From the NCBI RefSeq assembly GCF_963678635.1, contig NC_087063.1, positions 83,003,574 to 83,067,573 of the forward strand: DNA of 64,000 nucleotides. The letters run 5' to 3'. This DNA comes from Symsagittifera roscoffensis. Taxonomy: Eukaryota > Xenacoelomorpha > Acoela > Convolutidae. Positions within the stretch are counted from its first letter, which is position 1. Every line of letters begins with the position of its first letter. The notes under the pieces are model-generated. The model saw only the letters and a program-made list of their open reading frames with translations. It searched no databases and had not been told where the DNA came from. A program made the position numbers and the translations under genes. Positions 30,801 through 41,908 of the stretch are shown piece by piece.

Positions 30801-32402
30801 GTTGGGAAAATTGGGAATCACCACACTGCCAAAAGTGCCAAAGCTTCTACAGACCTTGCATCCTAAAGAAGGTTATGTTTTGCACTACCTTACCCTAAAA
30901 TTGTACCATGAGCTAGGAATGAAAATAACTCACCTCGGAAAAGTTCTTCAGTTCCGCCAAAGTCACTGGATGGCACCCTTTGTCGACCTCAACACCCGCC
31001 TACGAAAAGCCGCGGTAAATAAATTCCAGGAGAACTTCTACAAGCTAATTGTTAATTCAGCTTTCGGTAAGACAATGGAGTCTAAGTTAGGAAGAAAGAA
31101 GCTGGAGATTGTAAGGAATGAGAGAGAACTTTTACAAAAAACAGCTCTGAGCACAATGAAAAGCTTTCAAATCATTGACGATCAATTAGCCACAATTAGC
31201 TTTTCAGTAACAAAAATATTGTGGGATAAACCTATGATAGTTGGTGCGACCATCCTAGACCTCGCCAAGCGTTTCATGTTTCAGTTTCACTATCAAAAAA
31301 TGAAACCAAATCTAAACTTGGAACTCCTTTACTCCGACACGGATAGTTTTATTTACGCCATAAAAACTGATGACGTTTACCGAGACTTGGAGAAAATAAA
31401 AGCTGATTTCGACTTTTCAAATTACGATAAGGACCATTTCTTGTTCGAGGATACCAACAAGAAAGTTGTGCTGAAGTTCAAAGACGAGACTGGTGGGAAG
31501 CCGATCAGAGAATTCATCGCCCTAAAACCGAAACTATATTCGGTCGTCCTTAATGGTAAATAAAATTTAAGCCACCCTTCCACCCCCCATTCCTACCTTT
31601 TACAGAACAAAAATACCACCACCAACCTACCTACACCCCTTAATTTGTTGCATTAAACTATGGGCATTTAGCTGATTTAGGCAACATTATACAATGTTGC
31701 CTAAACGTTGATTTATCTGACAACATATTCCCTCTTGTTTCCTCTTTTTTAATCATAATTTAGAGTCTTCTGCTCTTTTTTGGTAAAATGAATCAAATTT
31801 TGTTCGGTATAAATTGAGTTGCTGAAGTGAAATGAAGCTATCCCCAACGTTGTAGAAAAGAATAATAATTTTGCTATTGTTTAGAAGGCACTCAAAAATT
31901 GAGTGCCAAAGGAATTAAACGGAGTGCACAGAGAGAACTGGTCCACCAAACCTTCAGGGACACATTATTCACTGGAAAAACAATGAGAGTATACAACTAT
32001 AATATAGTTTCGAAAGGTCACACCAATATGACAGTGAAACAAAACAAACTTGCATTATCACCATTCGACTCAAAACGTTTTCTACTTTTCGACGGAATTT
32101 CGACAGTGCCCTTTGGCCATAAAGCCGCTGAAGAAAATGCTTTTCTAGAAGACATTTACATGGACACCGAGTGGGCCAACTCATACAATGAAACTGATAA
32201 CAGTTCTCCCGATTTTACACTCCCGGATTGGGGATTTTTACAGCGGCCCTACTCAGAAGCAGAGCTGCAAGAAGAAGAAGAAGCTTCTAGTAGCCGAGTC
32301 CGTGAACGTCCCCCTATAAAAAACCCATTTATTTTATCTGAAGCTTCAGAAGAACGACCATCTAAAAAACACCGCAAAGAAAACCAAAACAATAAACATT
32401 AA
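27822..32402 (+). CDS. Protein-primed family B DNA polymerase (three exons)
   Basis: Exons 27822-28861, 28983-31555 and 31885-32402 give 1376 aa; both introns have GT-AG ends and restore the frame. Order: two or three C2H2-like zinc fingers (CQQCG...H, CDEC...H, CIYC...H) in residues 14-100; a DDRCFLYSFVAAYH segment; a C-x2-C...DHCH...GWAH..CN module like endonuclease VII/HNH (about 29600-29710). Then exonuclease motifs VIYFDLES, NLSNYDLHF and YLTIDV; polymerase motifs DANNLYGG (A), NSAFGKTME (B) and YSDTDSFIY (C); and a C-terminal KLSAKGIKR segment. It replicates the element from a terminal protein primer. The acidic C-terminal exon tail is variable. Confidence 0.94.
28862..28982 (+). other. 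Polymerase intron 1 of E1 (121 bp)
   Basis: Starts GTAAGC and ends TTTTCTGTTCAG. Splicing joins VFR to YNDGEL, aligning with the uninterrupted VFLYEKGDL of E2. E2 has no intron here. Confidence 0.88.
31556..31884 (+). other. Polymerase intron 2 of E1 (329 bp)
   Basis: Starts GTAAAT and ends TATTGTTTAG. Splicing continues the frame from KLYSVVLN into the QKLSAKGIKR segment, as in E2, whose intron lies within one codon of the same place and has the same phase. Confidence 0.87.
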
Positions 32403-32781
32403 AGTCTGAAACATATATTTTCAGATGATTTTTACTCTTCGTCCTTTTTATACTTCGACTTGTATATGTTTTGGTTTTTACTAATTTACAACTAATAAAA
32501 TACTCGTATTGAGCTCAATCACTGTTTTAACATAAATAGCTTCAGGCAAATAAACTAGTAGACACAAACCAAGTGTTAATTCAAACAAATGTGTGAAATC
32601 CTTAGGCTTGTTTTGAATAATAAACTTTAATAGCATGACAAATCTTTGACGAAAAGAAAGAAAGCCAGGAAATGATATCCACATGAAACTAGGACGAAAA
32701 AAGAAAAGTTCAGGAATTAGGACGATTAATTTTAATTATCGCGGGAAAAGGGACCGCTTTCAAAGGAATTAGAAGGAATTA
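32403..32781. other. E1 right trailer
   Basis: About 380 bp between the polymerase stop and the right terminal repeat. AATAAA-like AATAAAC lies right at the stop (32390), and TCGCGGGAAAAG at 32740 resembles an E2F-type word. No gene is seen. Confidence 0.4.
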
Positions 32782-32998
32782 TTGTATCGCGTCCCGGTTG
32801 TTGAGCTCAGCTTAACAAGATCCTAAGGAGGGGGTCTTTTACTTTAGGGGTGGGAACTTGCGATCATTTACAAAATCCTAGGATAGGGGTCCTCCAAAAA
32901 ATTAAGGACCCCTTTCCTAGGATTTTGCTTTACGTGAGGACCCCCCCCTTAGGAAGGACCCCCCCCCCTTAGGATCCGGGACACGATACAATACTACT
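32782..32998 (-). repeat. E1 right terminal inverted repeat
   Basis: 217 bp, reverse complement of 14694-14909. It ends ...GGATCCGGGACACGATACAA then TACTACT. The outer half is nearly identical between arms, while the inner half has diverged (for example TTGCGATCATTTAC against the left arm). Confidence 0.93.
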
Positions 32999-33004
32999 TG
33001 CGAG
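32999..33004. repeat. E1 target-site duplication, right
   Basis: TGCGAG, identical to 14688-14693. Confidence 0.93.
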
Positions 33005-33105
33005 CTCTCTTGTTAATGTTTTGCTGATATTAATAAATATATAAATTTCAATTCTAACAGCCTCTTAGACAAAATATAATTGGATTAGAATGAATTTAAA
33101 AAATA

Positions 33106-33530
33106 AACAAGACTGCTCGTATCAGGGCGGAACCCCGAATGTTCCGACTGTTTTTTGAGCTTTATGGAGTAGTAATAACAAAAAAACTAAATGTAAAAAA
33201 ATCAAATGAAAATTTGTTTTCTAAAATTTGAAATTTTTTCTGTGAAAATCATCCTCCACACGCCATATAAAGTACAAAAAGGATAGATTTCGCTCATTGT
33301 AATAAATCAATTATGGCAAATAACCTTCTTTCAACTAATTTGGAACGATTTCTAAGGCGGATTAAATCTCCGCTCACGCGTTAATAGCGCGAAATATATC
33401 GCGCAATAATTGTCCCTAATTGGCCAAAATGACAATCGTTAAATCCCCATAACTTTACGAAAAAAGGTCACAGGTGAAATAACTTTTAAGCTTAGTACAA
33501 CAATAGCTTTCGAATGATATAAAAATATAA
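33106..33530 (+). repeat. R1 repeat, 3'-truncated copy
   Basis: Begins ACAAGACTGCTCGTATCAGG, continues with ACACGCCATATAAAGTAC and CACGCGTTAATAGCGCG, and stops before the GTCGGAACAAT end, where another copy begins at 33558. Confidence 0.75.
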
Positions 33531-33557
33531 ATTATGTCAAAAATGAAAAAATGAAAA

Positions 33558-34110
33558 GAAAAACAACAAGACTGCTCGTATCAGGGCAAAGTCTTGAATG
33601 TTTTGACTGCCTTTTAAGGTCTATGGAGCAACGTGAACATGAAAATACTGAATGTCACAAACTAAAATGAATTTTTCTAAAAGTTGAGATTTTTTGTGAA
33701 AATCATCACCCCACATGCCATATAAAGTACAAAAGGATAGATTTTGCTCCTAAAAAATCAATTATGACAAATAAGCTTCTTTCAAACCAATTTGGAACAA
33801 ATTGTAAAACGGATTATTTCTCCGCTTACGCGTTAATAGCACAAAATATATCGCGCGTTAATTGTCCCAAATTGTCGAAAATGCCATCTTTAAACGCCCA
33901 TAACTTTACGAAAAATGATCACATGTAAAATATTTTACACAGGACACTTTTCAAATTTAAGCTCAGGACAATATTATTTTTTGAATGATATAAAAAAATT
34001 CCGCAAAAATGGCTAGTTAAAAAGTCGAAACTTGTCTGAAAAAAAAACCACCCGAGCACAATTACAAATATTCCGTTGCATTCGTATCGAAAATCGGAAC
34101 AATTAGGGTC
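33558..34110 (+). repeat. R1 repeat, near full-length
   Basis: From ACAACAAGACTGCTCGTATC to CGTATCGAAAATCGGAACAAT. It carries all R1 modules and resembles the R1 segments of the 1387-bp duplication. No open frame of note. The two ends hold short inverted CCGA(C) words, so it looks like a non-autonomous DNA element. Confidence 0.8.
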
Positions 34111-34916
34111 ATTGGATCAATTTTTGTATAATATCTACTTTTTGAGCCTGGTTCGTGGATTCATAATTTATGTAATTTTTTTGAAAAAAAAGAACTTGAG
34201 ATCACTGAAGTCTTTTTTTATCTCTATCTCATTACGAACAGGAACGTTTAGTGCGATTCCCTCCAAAGTTGTTATCATGTTACTACTACATGGTGTTTAG
34301 TAACAGCAAAGCTCTGTGACAGATTCTTGTTAACTAAAAACAGCAACTTAGAATTTGCAATTTATCAAGTAAGGTTTGTTTTGCTGTGCAGAACGCCATT
34401 GCATCAAAAAGTAACAGTACAATAATTATTTTTCATAATTTAAAATTGGCTGGTGTACATGATTATGAAGTTCGCAGAGGAAAGAAATCTTTGGCTGAAT
34501 AATGCATCAAAAATTAGGACTTACACCACATTTTGGGTTGTCGAGACCATAATGAGTTCATGTATAGGAAAAAAGTATTTTCCTATACTTATTTTCCAAT
34601 TCGATTACCCTTGAAGACACCCTGAAAGCATCAACGCAATGCAGGTTAATTACTCAAAAACGGATACAATTTGCTTGGAATATTCAAAACCTTAAGGACA
34701 CTGGAACGCTTATGCTGGAATACATTCGATTTTCTACAAACGTAGCAATTTATATTCACTTTAGACTTTCAAACGACGCATCTTCTACAAATCAGAATTC
34801 TTTCAAAAATAAGAAACAACTGGAATAAATGGATAACTCGAAATTTTGAAATTTTGATACACGCGAGACGCAAACTGTTTAATGCTATTTTATTTAGCGC
34901 AGATTGCTTGGAATCA
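34111..34916. other. Host DNA, no clear gene
   Basis: Part of this (34320-34580) is similar to 13600-13880: both have GCAGAA..CCA..., GCATCAAAAAGTAACA and GGGTTGTCGAGA. The two are diverged copies of a dispersed repeat. No coding signal. Confidence 0.5.
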
Positions 34917-35330
34917 AGAGCGGATCTAGGATTTTCTGGAGGGTGCGCGGATTTTCAAAAAAAAAATTCAACATTTTGTCGACTTTTTTTTAGGTCTACC
35001 AAATTGATTTTTGGAGCTCACCCAAAGCACTGTTTTGTCTCTATTTTGACCACATATTCTGCGGCGCAGGCAAAACTTTGAAAAAACTGGCCAAAAAAGG
35101 CGTTTTTGTGCACTTTTTGGAAAATTTTGACCAAAAAATCGCGGTTTTTTCGGCGCGCGTTACCCTCTCAAAACTAGTATATATTGGCGCCCTGAAGTCG
35201 CCTTTAGAAAAATTTTAGGGTCCGTCGGCAAAAAACGATATCTCAAAATAGTACAAAGGGAGGACCCTTTGGGTCGGCATGTGGTCGAATCCCTGAGAAG
35301 AGGAGTCCGCCCTCCCTAAATCCGCCCCTA
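34917..35330. repeat. MITE-like element with GGCGGATTTAGG ends
   Basis: Left end AGAGCGGATCTAGGATTTTC, right end (reverse complement) TAGGGGCGGATTTAGGGAGG. Such imperfect GGGCGGAT(T/C)(T/C)AGG ends are typical of non-autonomous DNA transposons in animals. 414 bp, no coding capacity. Confidence 0.65.
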
Positions 35331-35393
35331 ATAAAGTACTTAGAAAAAAGAACTAGGACTATTTAACTCAGATAAACAGAAAACTGAGAAATA

Positions 35394-35862
35394 TTGAGGC
35401 AAATTGAAACGTTAAAAAATGGACAATTAGAAACACAAACTGATCTGAAAAAAGCCAAAGGCCAATTTTACGAGTTTCGAGGCGTCTTCAAAAGCAAACA
35501 AGGCATAATTTCAGAACTGCGCGGTAATACGAAGAAGAACTGGGGCGAAATCTCCGAGCTGCAGGCTGTCTTCAAGATAATTCGTGATAAACTTCCAGAG
35601 ATTCGTGCTGAGATGCGAAACAATACCAAGAAACGCAAACTAGGTAACTTGGAGCTGAAAGAAAAGCTTCGAAACATGTCTGAACTGTAACAAAAATTGA
35701 GAAGAAACTGAAAAAAAATTGATGCAATACGAAATGATCTGAAAACAACCAAAGATGAAATTTACGAGTTTAGAAACGTGTCTGAAACTTTATCAAAATT
35801 TGAATTGGAGCTTAGAAAACTGAGAAAAGAATTAATGCAAAGCAAAATCTATCAAAACTGAT
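35394..35862 (+). pseudogene. Coiled-coil-like degenerate repeat sequence
   Basis: The frame 35394-35690 encodes 98 residues of heptad-like, Lys/Glu/Leu-rich helix with a recurring ELR/EIR...NTKK pattern. Downstream sequence continues in similar character (about 35750-35860) with stops and a shift. A related fragment with VRNVSETLSNFQLDLKQLRK occurs at 40480-40570. Probably an old multi-copy gene or transposon fragment; no family assigned. Confidence 0.4.
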
Positions 35863-37115
35863 TCAAAGTTGAAAGTTGACCTAGCCTTAATGCTGATATA
35901 TTTGGTGTATTTCTGATGAATAAGAAAGTGATATTTGTGGATACTTGATTTCTTTTAGCCAAATGCAGAATCAAATGTCAATTGATTTACGCACCTTCTC
36001 CTTTTTTTCAAGTCTTTGACATTCCACCAATTAAAAAAAAGATTTTTAGGCAATTGATCGTTGGGGTTAGATTCAGTTTTATTCGAACTAATTTAAAATT
36101 TTTCCAAAAATTTGTTTTGGCTTATTTTGATGCTGGGCATAAACTGCCGACAAAGAGCAGTTTTGAGCTTAATATTGAAAATTTTGGCCCAGAATTTAAA
36201 AATTTTAAACTGCAGGGATCGTAAAAAATTTCCGTTAGTTTTTTAATATCTGCCCCACCTGTAGAAAATACTACTCTTCTCCTCTTATTAATAATAAATC
36301 GACGACTGTACAAAATCAAATAAATGTCACCGAAGGTTCCAATTACAATAAATTGGAAACTAAATTAGGTTTCAGTGAAGTGATTTTTGAGTTTTACAAT
36401 AACGGATTACAGCGCGAATTCTAAGGACATATTTTTTTGGCAATGGAGATTATATTTGTTTTTCGTTTGATGATATTTTAATTCAAAAACATGCATATAT
36501 TTGGTGTGGATCACATTTTGAAAATATTCCAAGCCCTTTCCCACAATGGCACAATGACTAAGATGACCAATTGTGTTTCTTGTTCTGTGCAGAACACTAA
36601 CAATAACAGTTCCACCAGAAAATCAATTGGGAAAAAAATGAGTTTTTGGGAAAAAAAACAAGTATATCTCACAGTTTTTGAAGTTTCGATAATCATTGAT
36701 AGCTGGCTTAAACCATCAACGCACTGATCGGTTTTTCCTTACACTCCTCGGAGCCTTAGACTCTCTACAGTAAGGAACATTAGACTAGATGGAAAATTGA
36801 TCGGAACTTTCTGCTCCGTTCGGAACCCTTTGTTCAACTATCAAAACATTGCGAAAACTTCTGAGTTAAGTTGCTCGAAACTTTGGACTCACTGTTTGTC
36901 AATTGCTCTGAAAAGTCGGCCCACTGTGTGTAGAAAAAATATCTTAATTTTTTTCGGGGGAAATTTGGCTGATTGTCTTTAAACTACGAAACGGATTGCG
37001 ATTAAAGTGTTAACTAAATTTACCCCTTGCATATGCAGTGTCATTTTCAACAATAGGCTTACATGAACAAAAAATGACAGTTTTGTTTTTTAAGCGTTTC
37101 ATTTTCTCCATTGCT
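35863..37115. other. Host DNA, no clear gene
   Basis: Only short open frames on both strands; none has conserved motifs. 36690-36760 resembles 13880-14030 (GATAA..(T/A)(G)ATAGCTG...CATCAA), another dispersed-repeat relic. Confidence 0.4.
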
Positions 37116-37663
37116 TTTTGTTCCGACTTTCGATACGAAAGTAACGGAATATTTGTGCTCGGGGTGGGTTTTTTTTTCTTCAGACAAATTTCGACTTTTT
37201 AGCTAGCCATTTTTGACAAAAATTTTTTATATCATTCGAAAGCCATTGTTGTCCTGAACTTAAATTTGAAAAGATATTCCACCTGTGATCATTTTTCATA
37301 AAGTTATGAGGGTTTAAAGATTGCCATTTTGGCCATTTTGACCAATTTGGGACAATTAACGCGCGACATAATTCGCGCTATTAACGCGTAAGCGTAGATT
37401 TAATCCGTCTTATAAATCGTTCCAAATTGGTTGAACGAAGCTTATTTGCCATAATTGATTTGTTACAAGGAACGAAATCTATCTTTTTGTACTTTATATA
37501 GCGTGTGGGGGGATGAGTTTCACAAAAAATTTCAAATTTTGGAGAAAAAATTTTCATTTTATTTTATTTCATTTCATTTTTTATGTTATTATTGCTGCTC
37601 CATAAACTTTAAAAGGCAGTCGGAACCTTCAGGGCTTCGCCCTGATACGAGCAGTCTTGTCTT
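37116..37663 (-). repeat. R1 repeat, near full-length
   Basis: From TTGTTCCGACTTTCGATACG to CTGATACGAGCAGTCTTGTC, with internal TTAACGCGCGACATAATTCG. Opposite orientation to the 33558 copy. The end segment contains a CAGGGCTTCGCCCTG hairpin. Confidence 0.85.
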
Positions 37664-37832
37664 ATACTTTGCATAAGTTAATTGGTATAAGCGCATTTTA
37701 TGTTCCCAATCATGACGAAGTTAAAACATTTCTTAGCACATGAAAATTGATGTTGCTGTTTGATTGGTTTGAAAACAGAATCTATCATGAACGTCATGAA
37801 AACGCACGTGAACAATTTTAAGATAGCACTCT

Positions 37833-38200
37833 GTACGAGGGGGCAGTACAACAGTGCCGAAAATGAAAACTTTGTTCAACAGTGCCGAAAATGAAAACTT
37901 TGTTCAACAGTGCCGAAAATTTGAATAATTTTTAACATATTAAATGCGGCAATCAAAAATTAAACAACGATCGTTTACAATTTTAAGTAAAACTTCAAGA
38001 TTTTGAGCGAGAAAATTTGCAGTTTAGACGTTTTGGCGCCAAAATAATTGTTTAATTTGCAGTTGCAGACATATTGGCGCCAAAATTGGAGTGATGCTCT
38101 TTGATAATTAGCGTCAGTAATTTCCCGCTCTTTAGAAAAAGCGTGTAAATTATTCTGAAATATTCCCGCCTTTTTCGGCACTGTTGAACGCCCCCTGTAC
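37833..38200. repeat. 368-bp MITE with CAACAGTGCCGAAAA ends
   Basis: Left end GTACGAGGGGGCAGTACAAC, then AGTGCCGAAAA; right end (reverse complement) GTACAGGGGGCGTTCAACAG, then TGCCGAAAA. The left arm repeats TTCAACAGTGCCGAAAATGA about three times. No coding capacity. A palindromic GTAC marks both ends. Confidence 0.8.
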
Positions 38201-38231
38201 AAATAAACAAACAGTCTATTTTTGTGAAGTT

Positions 38232-38477
38232 GTACCGGGGACCGGCAAGTAAGACGACAGCCGTTAAGACGACAGCCGTTTCTGAGGGGACTTTAAGACT
38301 ACGCTACATGCAATTCTTCACATTGTATTTCTGTATTTCTGAGAAATTTAAGCCGCTAAATTTCGAGCTGCTCATTTTACATGTAAAAACGCTTGTTTGT
38401 CGTCTTAATGTCTTGTCGTCTTAATGTCTTGTCGTCTTAATGGCATGTCGTGTTATTTACCTAGCACCCGTGGTACC
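38232..38477. repeat. 246-bp MITE with TTAAGACGACA subterminal repeats
   Basis: Left GTACCGGGGACCGGCAAGTA then AGACGACAGCC repeated; right end inverted: three TGTCGTCTTAA-type units then ACCCGTGGTAC. Distinct family from its neighbours at 37833 and 38530. Confidence 0.7.
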
Positions 38478-38529
38478 AAAAAGAGAATTTTGTTTATATT
38501 ACGGGGAGGGTTCTCATGCTTGAAGGACC

Positions 38530-38682
38530 GGGGGCGTTCAACTGTGCTGAAGTACAACAGTGCCGAAAATAAATTTATTGTTCAACAGTGCCGAAAATCA
38601 TCAATTTTCGGCACTGTTGAAATCTTTTTCATTTTCGGCACTGTTGTACTTCGGCACTGATGTACTGCACCGAAGGACCGAA
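38530..38682. repeat. 153-bp palindromic relative of the 37833 MITE
   Basis: Both ends consist of alternating GTACAACAGTGCCGAAAAT units in inverted orientation, with only a short centre (ATCATCAATTT). A near-perfect fold-back element of the same family as 37833-38200. Confidence 0.75.
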
Positions 38683-39826
38683 TGCTTGAAAAACTCCAAC
38701 CAATCAAAATCGCTAAGCGTTCCTATTGGCTTAATGCTTTTCTCACAAAATCGAAGTCAATATTAACAGAAAATGTATTAAATCAGTGGAAAAAATCAAA
38801 ATATTACAAATAGCGGGTTACAATCGCATTACTATTCAGATAATCATCAAGATTAATGAGTTCAAAATCATAAGAATTTTTCAGTCTTGAAAACTCATCT
38901 GCTTATTATCTAATCGGTCAATATTAACACTGATGGCCTGGATTTATTTTCTTACTTTGAGATTTTTGCGATTTACTTTGAGATTTTGAATACTCAATTC
39001 TGATTGGCTGAAAGTAAGCTTAAATTAATTATTACCTATATTACTCTCAAACCGCGCCTAAAATTCAGAATTCTCGATAATAAAAAATTGTAATAAATTG
39101 AAAGCTCAAAAAACACGATGTACAGAGAAAAAAGTCATTACAGCAGAAAATTAAAAAAAAAACCAGCAGAATGGATACAATAATATTAAACCAATACATT
39201 GCAGGTGCCAGCAAGTTACTGACTGATACAAAAATTAGAGCCGACTTCGGATTTGGACGACCATGGCACAAAGTCTACTGCAGCACACGTCAGTTGAGAG
39301 CTAAATGCCTGCAAAAAATTTCACTTAAGGCGTGTTTGCACTCTGTACGTTGTAGCATCATAGTTTAAAATTCAGAGAAGTTAATACTCCCTAAAATATT
39401 TACGAAAAAGTTTTTAAAAAATATTGTGCGAGATAAAAATCGAATTTCAAAAGAGGAGAACAAAATATGGAAGTAAGCAAAAGGTAAAAAACGTGTTTCA
39501 GCATCTTGTAGCTTTTTCAATTACCATATATAGGTTTGGCAACGCTTCAAAAAGTAGTAGATACAAACATCAGTGCTTTTGAACATATGCTAAGTTAAAT
39601 ATTAAAAACAAATTTGGTCATACTCTGACGAAGCTTAAAAATTTTTAAAGATGTCAAAAAAGGTAAATCAGAAAAAAATAAGGACCAAAAACAGATGAAA
39701 ATTTTTTTTCAACGGTGCAAATTTTTTTAAAATTATTCTGGCCGGAACTGCAGCTCAGATAAGAAGAAATTTCTGTGCGAATGGGAAGTTATCAGTGGTT
39801 TTTTTTTCATTCATTTTTTTAACAAG
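38683..39826. other. Host DNA, no clear gene
   Basis: No supportable gene or repeat boundary. The short open frames at 39065-39271 and 39171-39368 overlap on opposite strands and lack motifs. Confidence 0.4.
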
Positions 39827-40358
39827 TCTGCCCGTACCAGGGCGAAACCCTGAATAATCCGACCGCCTTTTAATGTTTATGGAGCAGTAATAACATTTAA
39901 GAAATTAATTGAAATAAAACAAAATGAAAACTTTTTTTTCTAAAATTTAAATTATTTTAAAAGAAAATCTTCCCCCCACACGCCATGTTAAGTACAAAAC
40001 AATAGATTTCGCTCCTTGTAACAAACCAATTACGGCAAAAAAGCTTCTTTCAACCAATTTGGAACGATTTCTAAGACGGATTAAATCTCCGCTTACGCGT
40101 TAATAGCGCGAATTATATTGCGCGTTAATTGTCCCAAATTGGTCAAAATGGCAATCTTTAAACCCTCATAACTTTCCAAAAAATGATCACAGGTGAAATA
40201 TCTTTTCAAATGTAAGCTCAGGACAACAATACCTTACTAATGATATTTAAAAATTTCCGTCAAAAATGGCTAGTTAAAAAGTCGAAATTTGTCTGAAGAA
40301 AAAAAAACCCACCCCGAGCACAAATATTCCGTTACTTTCGTATCGAAAGTCGGAACAA
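39827..40358 (+). repeat. R1 repeat, near full-length
   Basis: From ACAAGTCTGCCCGTACCAGG to CGTATCGAAAGTCGGAACAAT, with the internal CTTACGCGTTAATAGCGCG core. Confidence 0.85.
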
Positions 40359-41520
40359 TAATAATTTGCTACTTTGCTGTTTCCTTGGTTATATTCAAAG
40401 TGCGCAAAAACAATTGGTCAGCGACATTGATCAACTCACAGAAACGCGCCCAGATATCAAGGAACTTGAAATATTACAAAATGAGTTTACGAGTTCGAAA
40501 CGTGTCTGAAACCTTATCGAACTTTCAATTGGATCTTAAACAACTAAGAAAAGAGATTGAAGCTGATTGAAGAGAGATTGAAGAGATCAATATTGTCTTT
40601 TACTAACTTCCAGCTGAAGTTTAGCTTAACCTTATGGCTGTCATATTTGATGTGTTTCTGAAGAATCTGAGAGTGATATTCGAGGATATTTGAAATCTTG
40701 GCCAAACCCAGATTTAAACGGATCATATGAAAAAACAAAAGAAGAACAAAGGGCGCGTCCTCGTTGCGAAAGCTACTCACAATTCACAAAATGAACACTT
40801 TTGCCTCGTAATGTGATTACCTAAATAAAAATTAGCTTCAGCTTAAATTTTTTTTAGTATGTGAGGCATTAGATGAGTTGAAGGAAAAGTGGTTGAACGA
40901 TTTCAAATTTGGAATGTGGATAAATCACTGCCTATGATAAACGGAAGCAGACAAACAATTTTGTGCGAATCAAATAAACCAAATTGCTCTCATTAGAAAT
41001 TTTTCTAACAATCGAATACAAAAATTGGTCTCCAGTTAAATTTGCTTGAAATTTTAATTTAAACTATCCATTCAAAAATTGAATGGGAAAACAATTTTCT
41101 TAAAAAAATCTACGCTAATCATGCCTTTTAGATTTCATTTCAAAAAACTTGAGGCAAAATGATTGAACAAAATGAGTTTCATTGACGTTAGCTCTCATAA
41201 ACAGCTTGGTAGCAACGTTCTGTGCACAGCTTACAAATAGTTTTCTTATAATCTACACTTAGTTTTTGTCATAATTGTTTTCTTTTGTATATTTGCTGCA
41301 TTATCTTCCATTAAACTCATTGAGACCAATAGAGGTGGCCATGAACTATTTAAAAGACATCGCGCGGACAAGAGAATCGATGATTGGAAAAAATTGAATT
41401 AATTGTATAACTACAATTTAGTCAGCAGTTTCTAAAATTGACTAGCTGTTTTTTCTTTAAAAAAGTTTAGTTTATATCTGTTTGAATGAAAATTTTTAGA
41501 TTTTTGACAGGTGAAACACT
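40359..41520. other. Host DNA left of E2
   Basis: Contains at 40480-40700 a diverged copy of the sequence at 35750-35960 (see the coiled-coil-like relic). Otherwise no gene or repeat is recognised. Confidence 0.45.
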
Positions 41521-41526
41521 GAACTG
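41521..41526. repeat. E2 target-site duplication, left
   Basis: GAACTG, repeated at 60198-60203 immediately outside the AGTAGTAT ends. Confidence 0.93.
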
Positions 41527-41908
41527 AGTAGTATAGCTAATTTACACTGGGATCAGGGGGGGTGATCCCTACAGGGATCATTGGGTATTGAGATCCCAAC
41601 GTAAATTTTTGAGATCCCAAAATACTGATCCCATGTAAAATTTGTTATGATCCCAAATAATGATCCCACAAGTTTGATCCCAATGTATAATTTTTTAAAC
41701 CAATGATCCTGAATGTAAATTTTTGTTAGGTTGATAGCTAAATCGTCCAAATGCCCAGACGGTGTATTTCGTTCTTTTTGTTCATGCACCAAATTGGAGT
41801 GGTATATAAAGTGGTTATAGCGATTAGTTTCAAGCATGGTATATGAAAGACGCTTGATTTCTGCACCGAATATGTTTGAAATATATGTATAGAATCAGCT
41901 TGAAATTT
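41527..41908 (+). repeat. E2 left terminal inverted repeat
   Basis: About 382 bp, matching the reverse complement of 59817-60197. The outer 170 bp contain about ten GATCC(C/T)/GGGATC words at irregular 14-30 bp spacing. An open frame (41553-41837, -) runs toward the terminus in this arm and again in the other. Confidence 0.95.

Larger units (their letters stand above)
14694..32998 (+). mobile_element. Polinton/Maverick E1 (18.3 kb, complete)
   Basis: Bounded by ~217-bp terminal inverted repeats starting AGTAGTATTG and by a 6-bp target duplication. It encodes, left to right on +, a unique 189-aa protein and a 13-gene virion block ending with the adenain-type protease. The HUH-like and PC4-like genes are on -, and a conserved unknown gene and the three-exon protein-primed PolB gene are on +. 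Two genes (membrane protein, HUH-like protein) carry single frameshifts, so the copy may no longer be autonomous. Polintons are self-synthesising elements related to adintoviruses; whether this lineage makes virions is not known from sequence. Confidence 0.95.

Noticed and set aside
41527-41534. Alternative E2 boundary giving an 8-bp TGAACTGA duplication
   Set aside because: Starting the terminal repeat one base later gives an 8-bp direct repeat, but AGTAGTAT with a 6-bp GAACTG matches E1 and the known Polinton duplication length.
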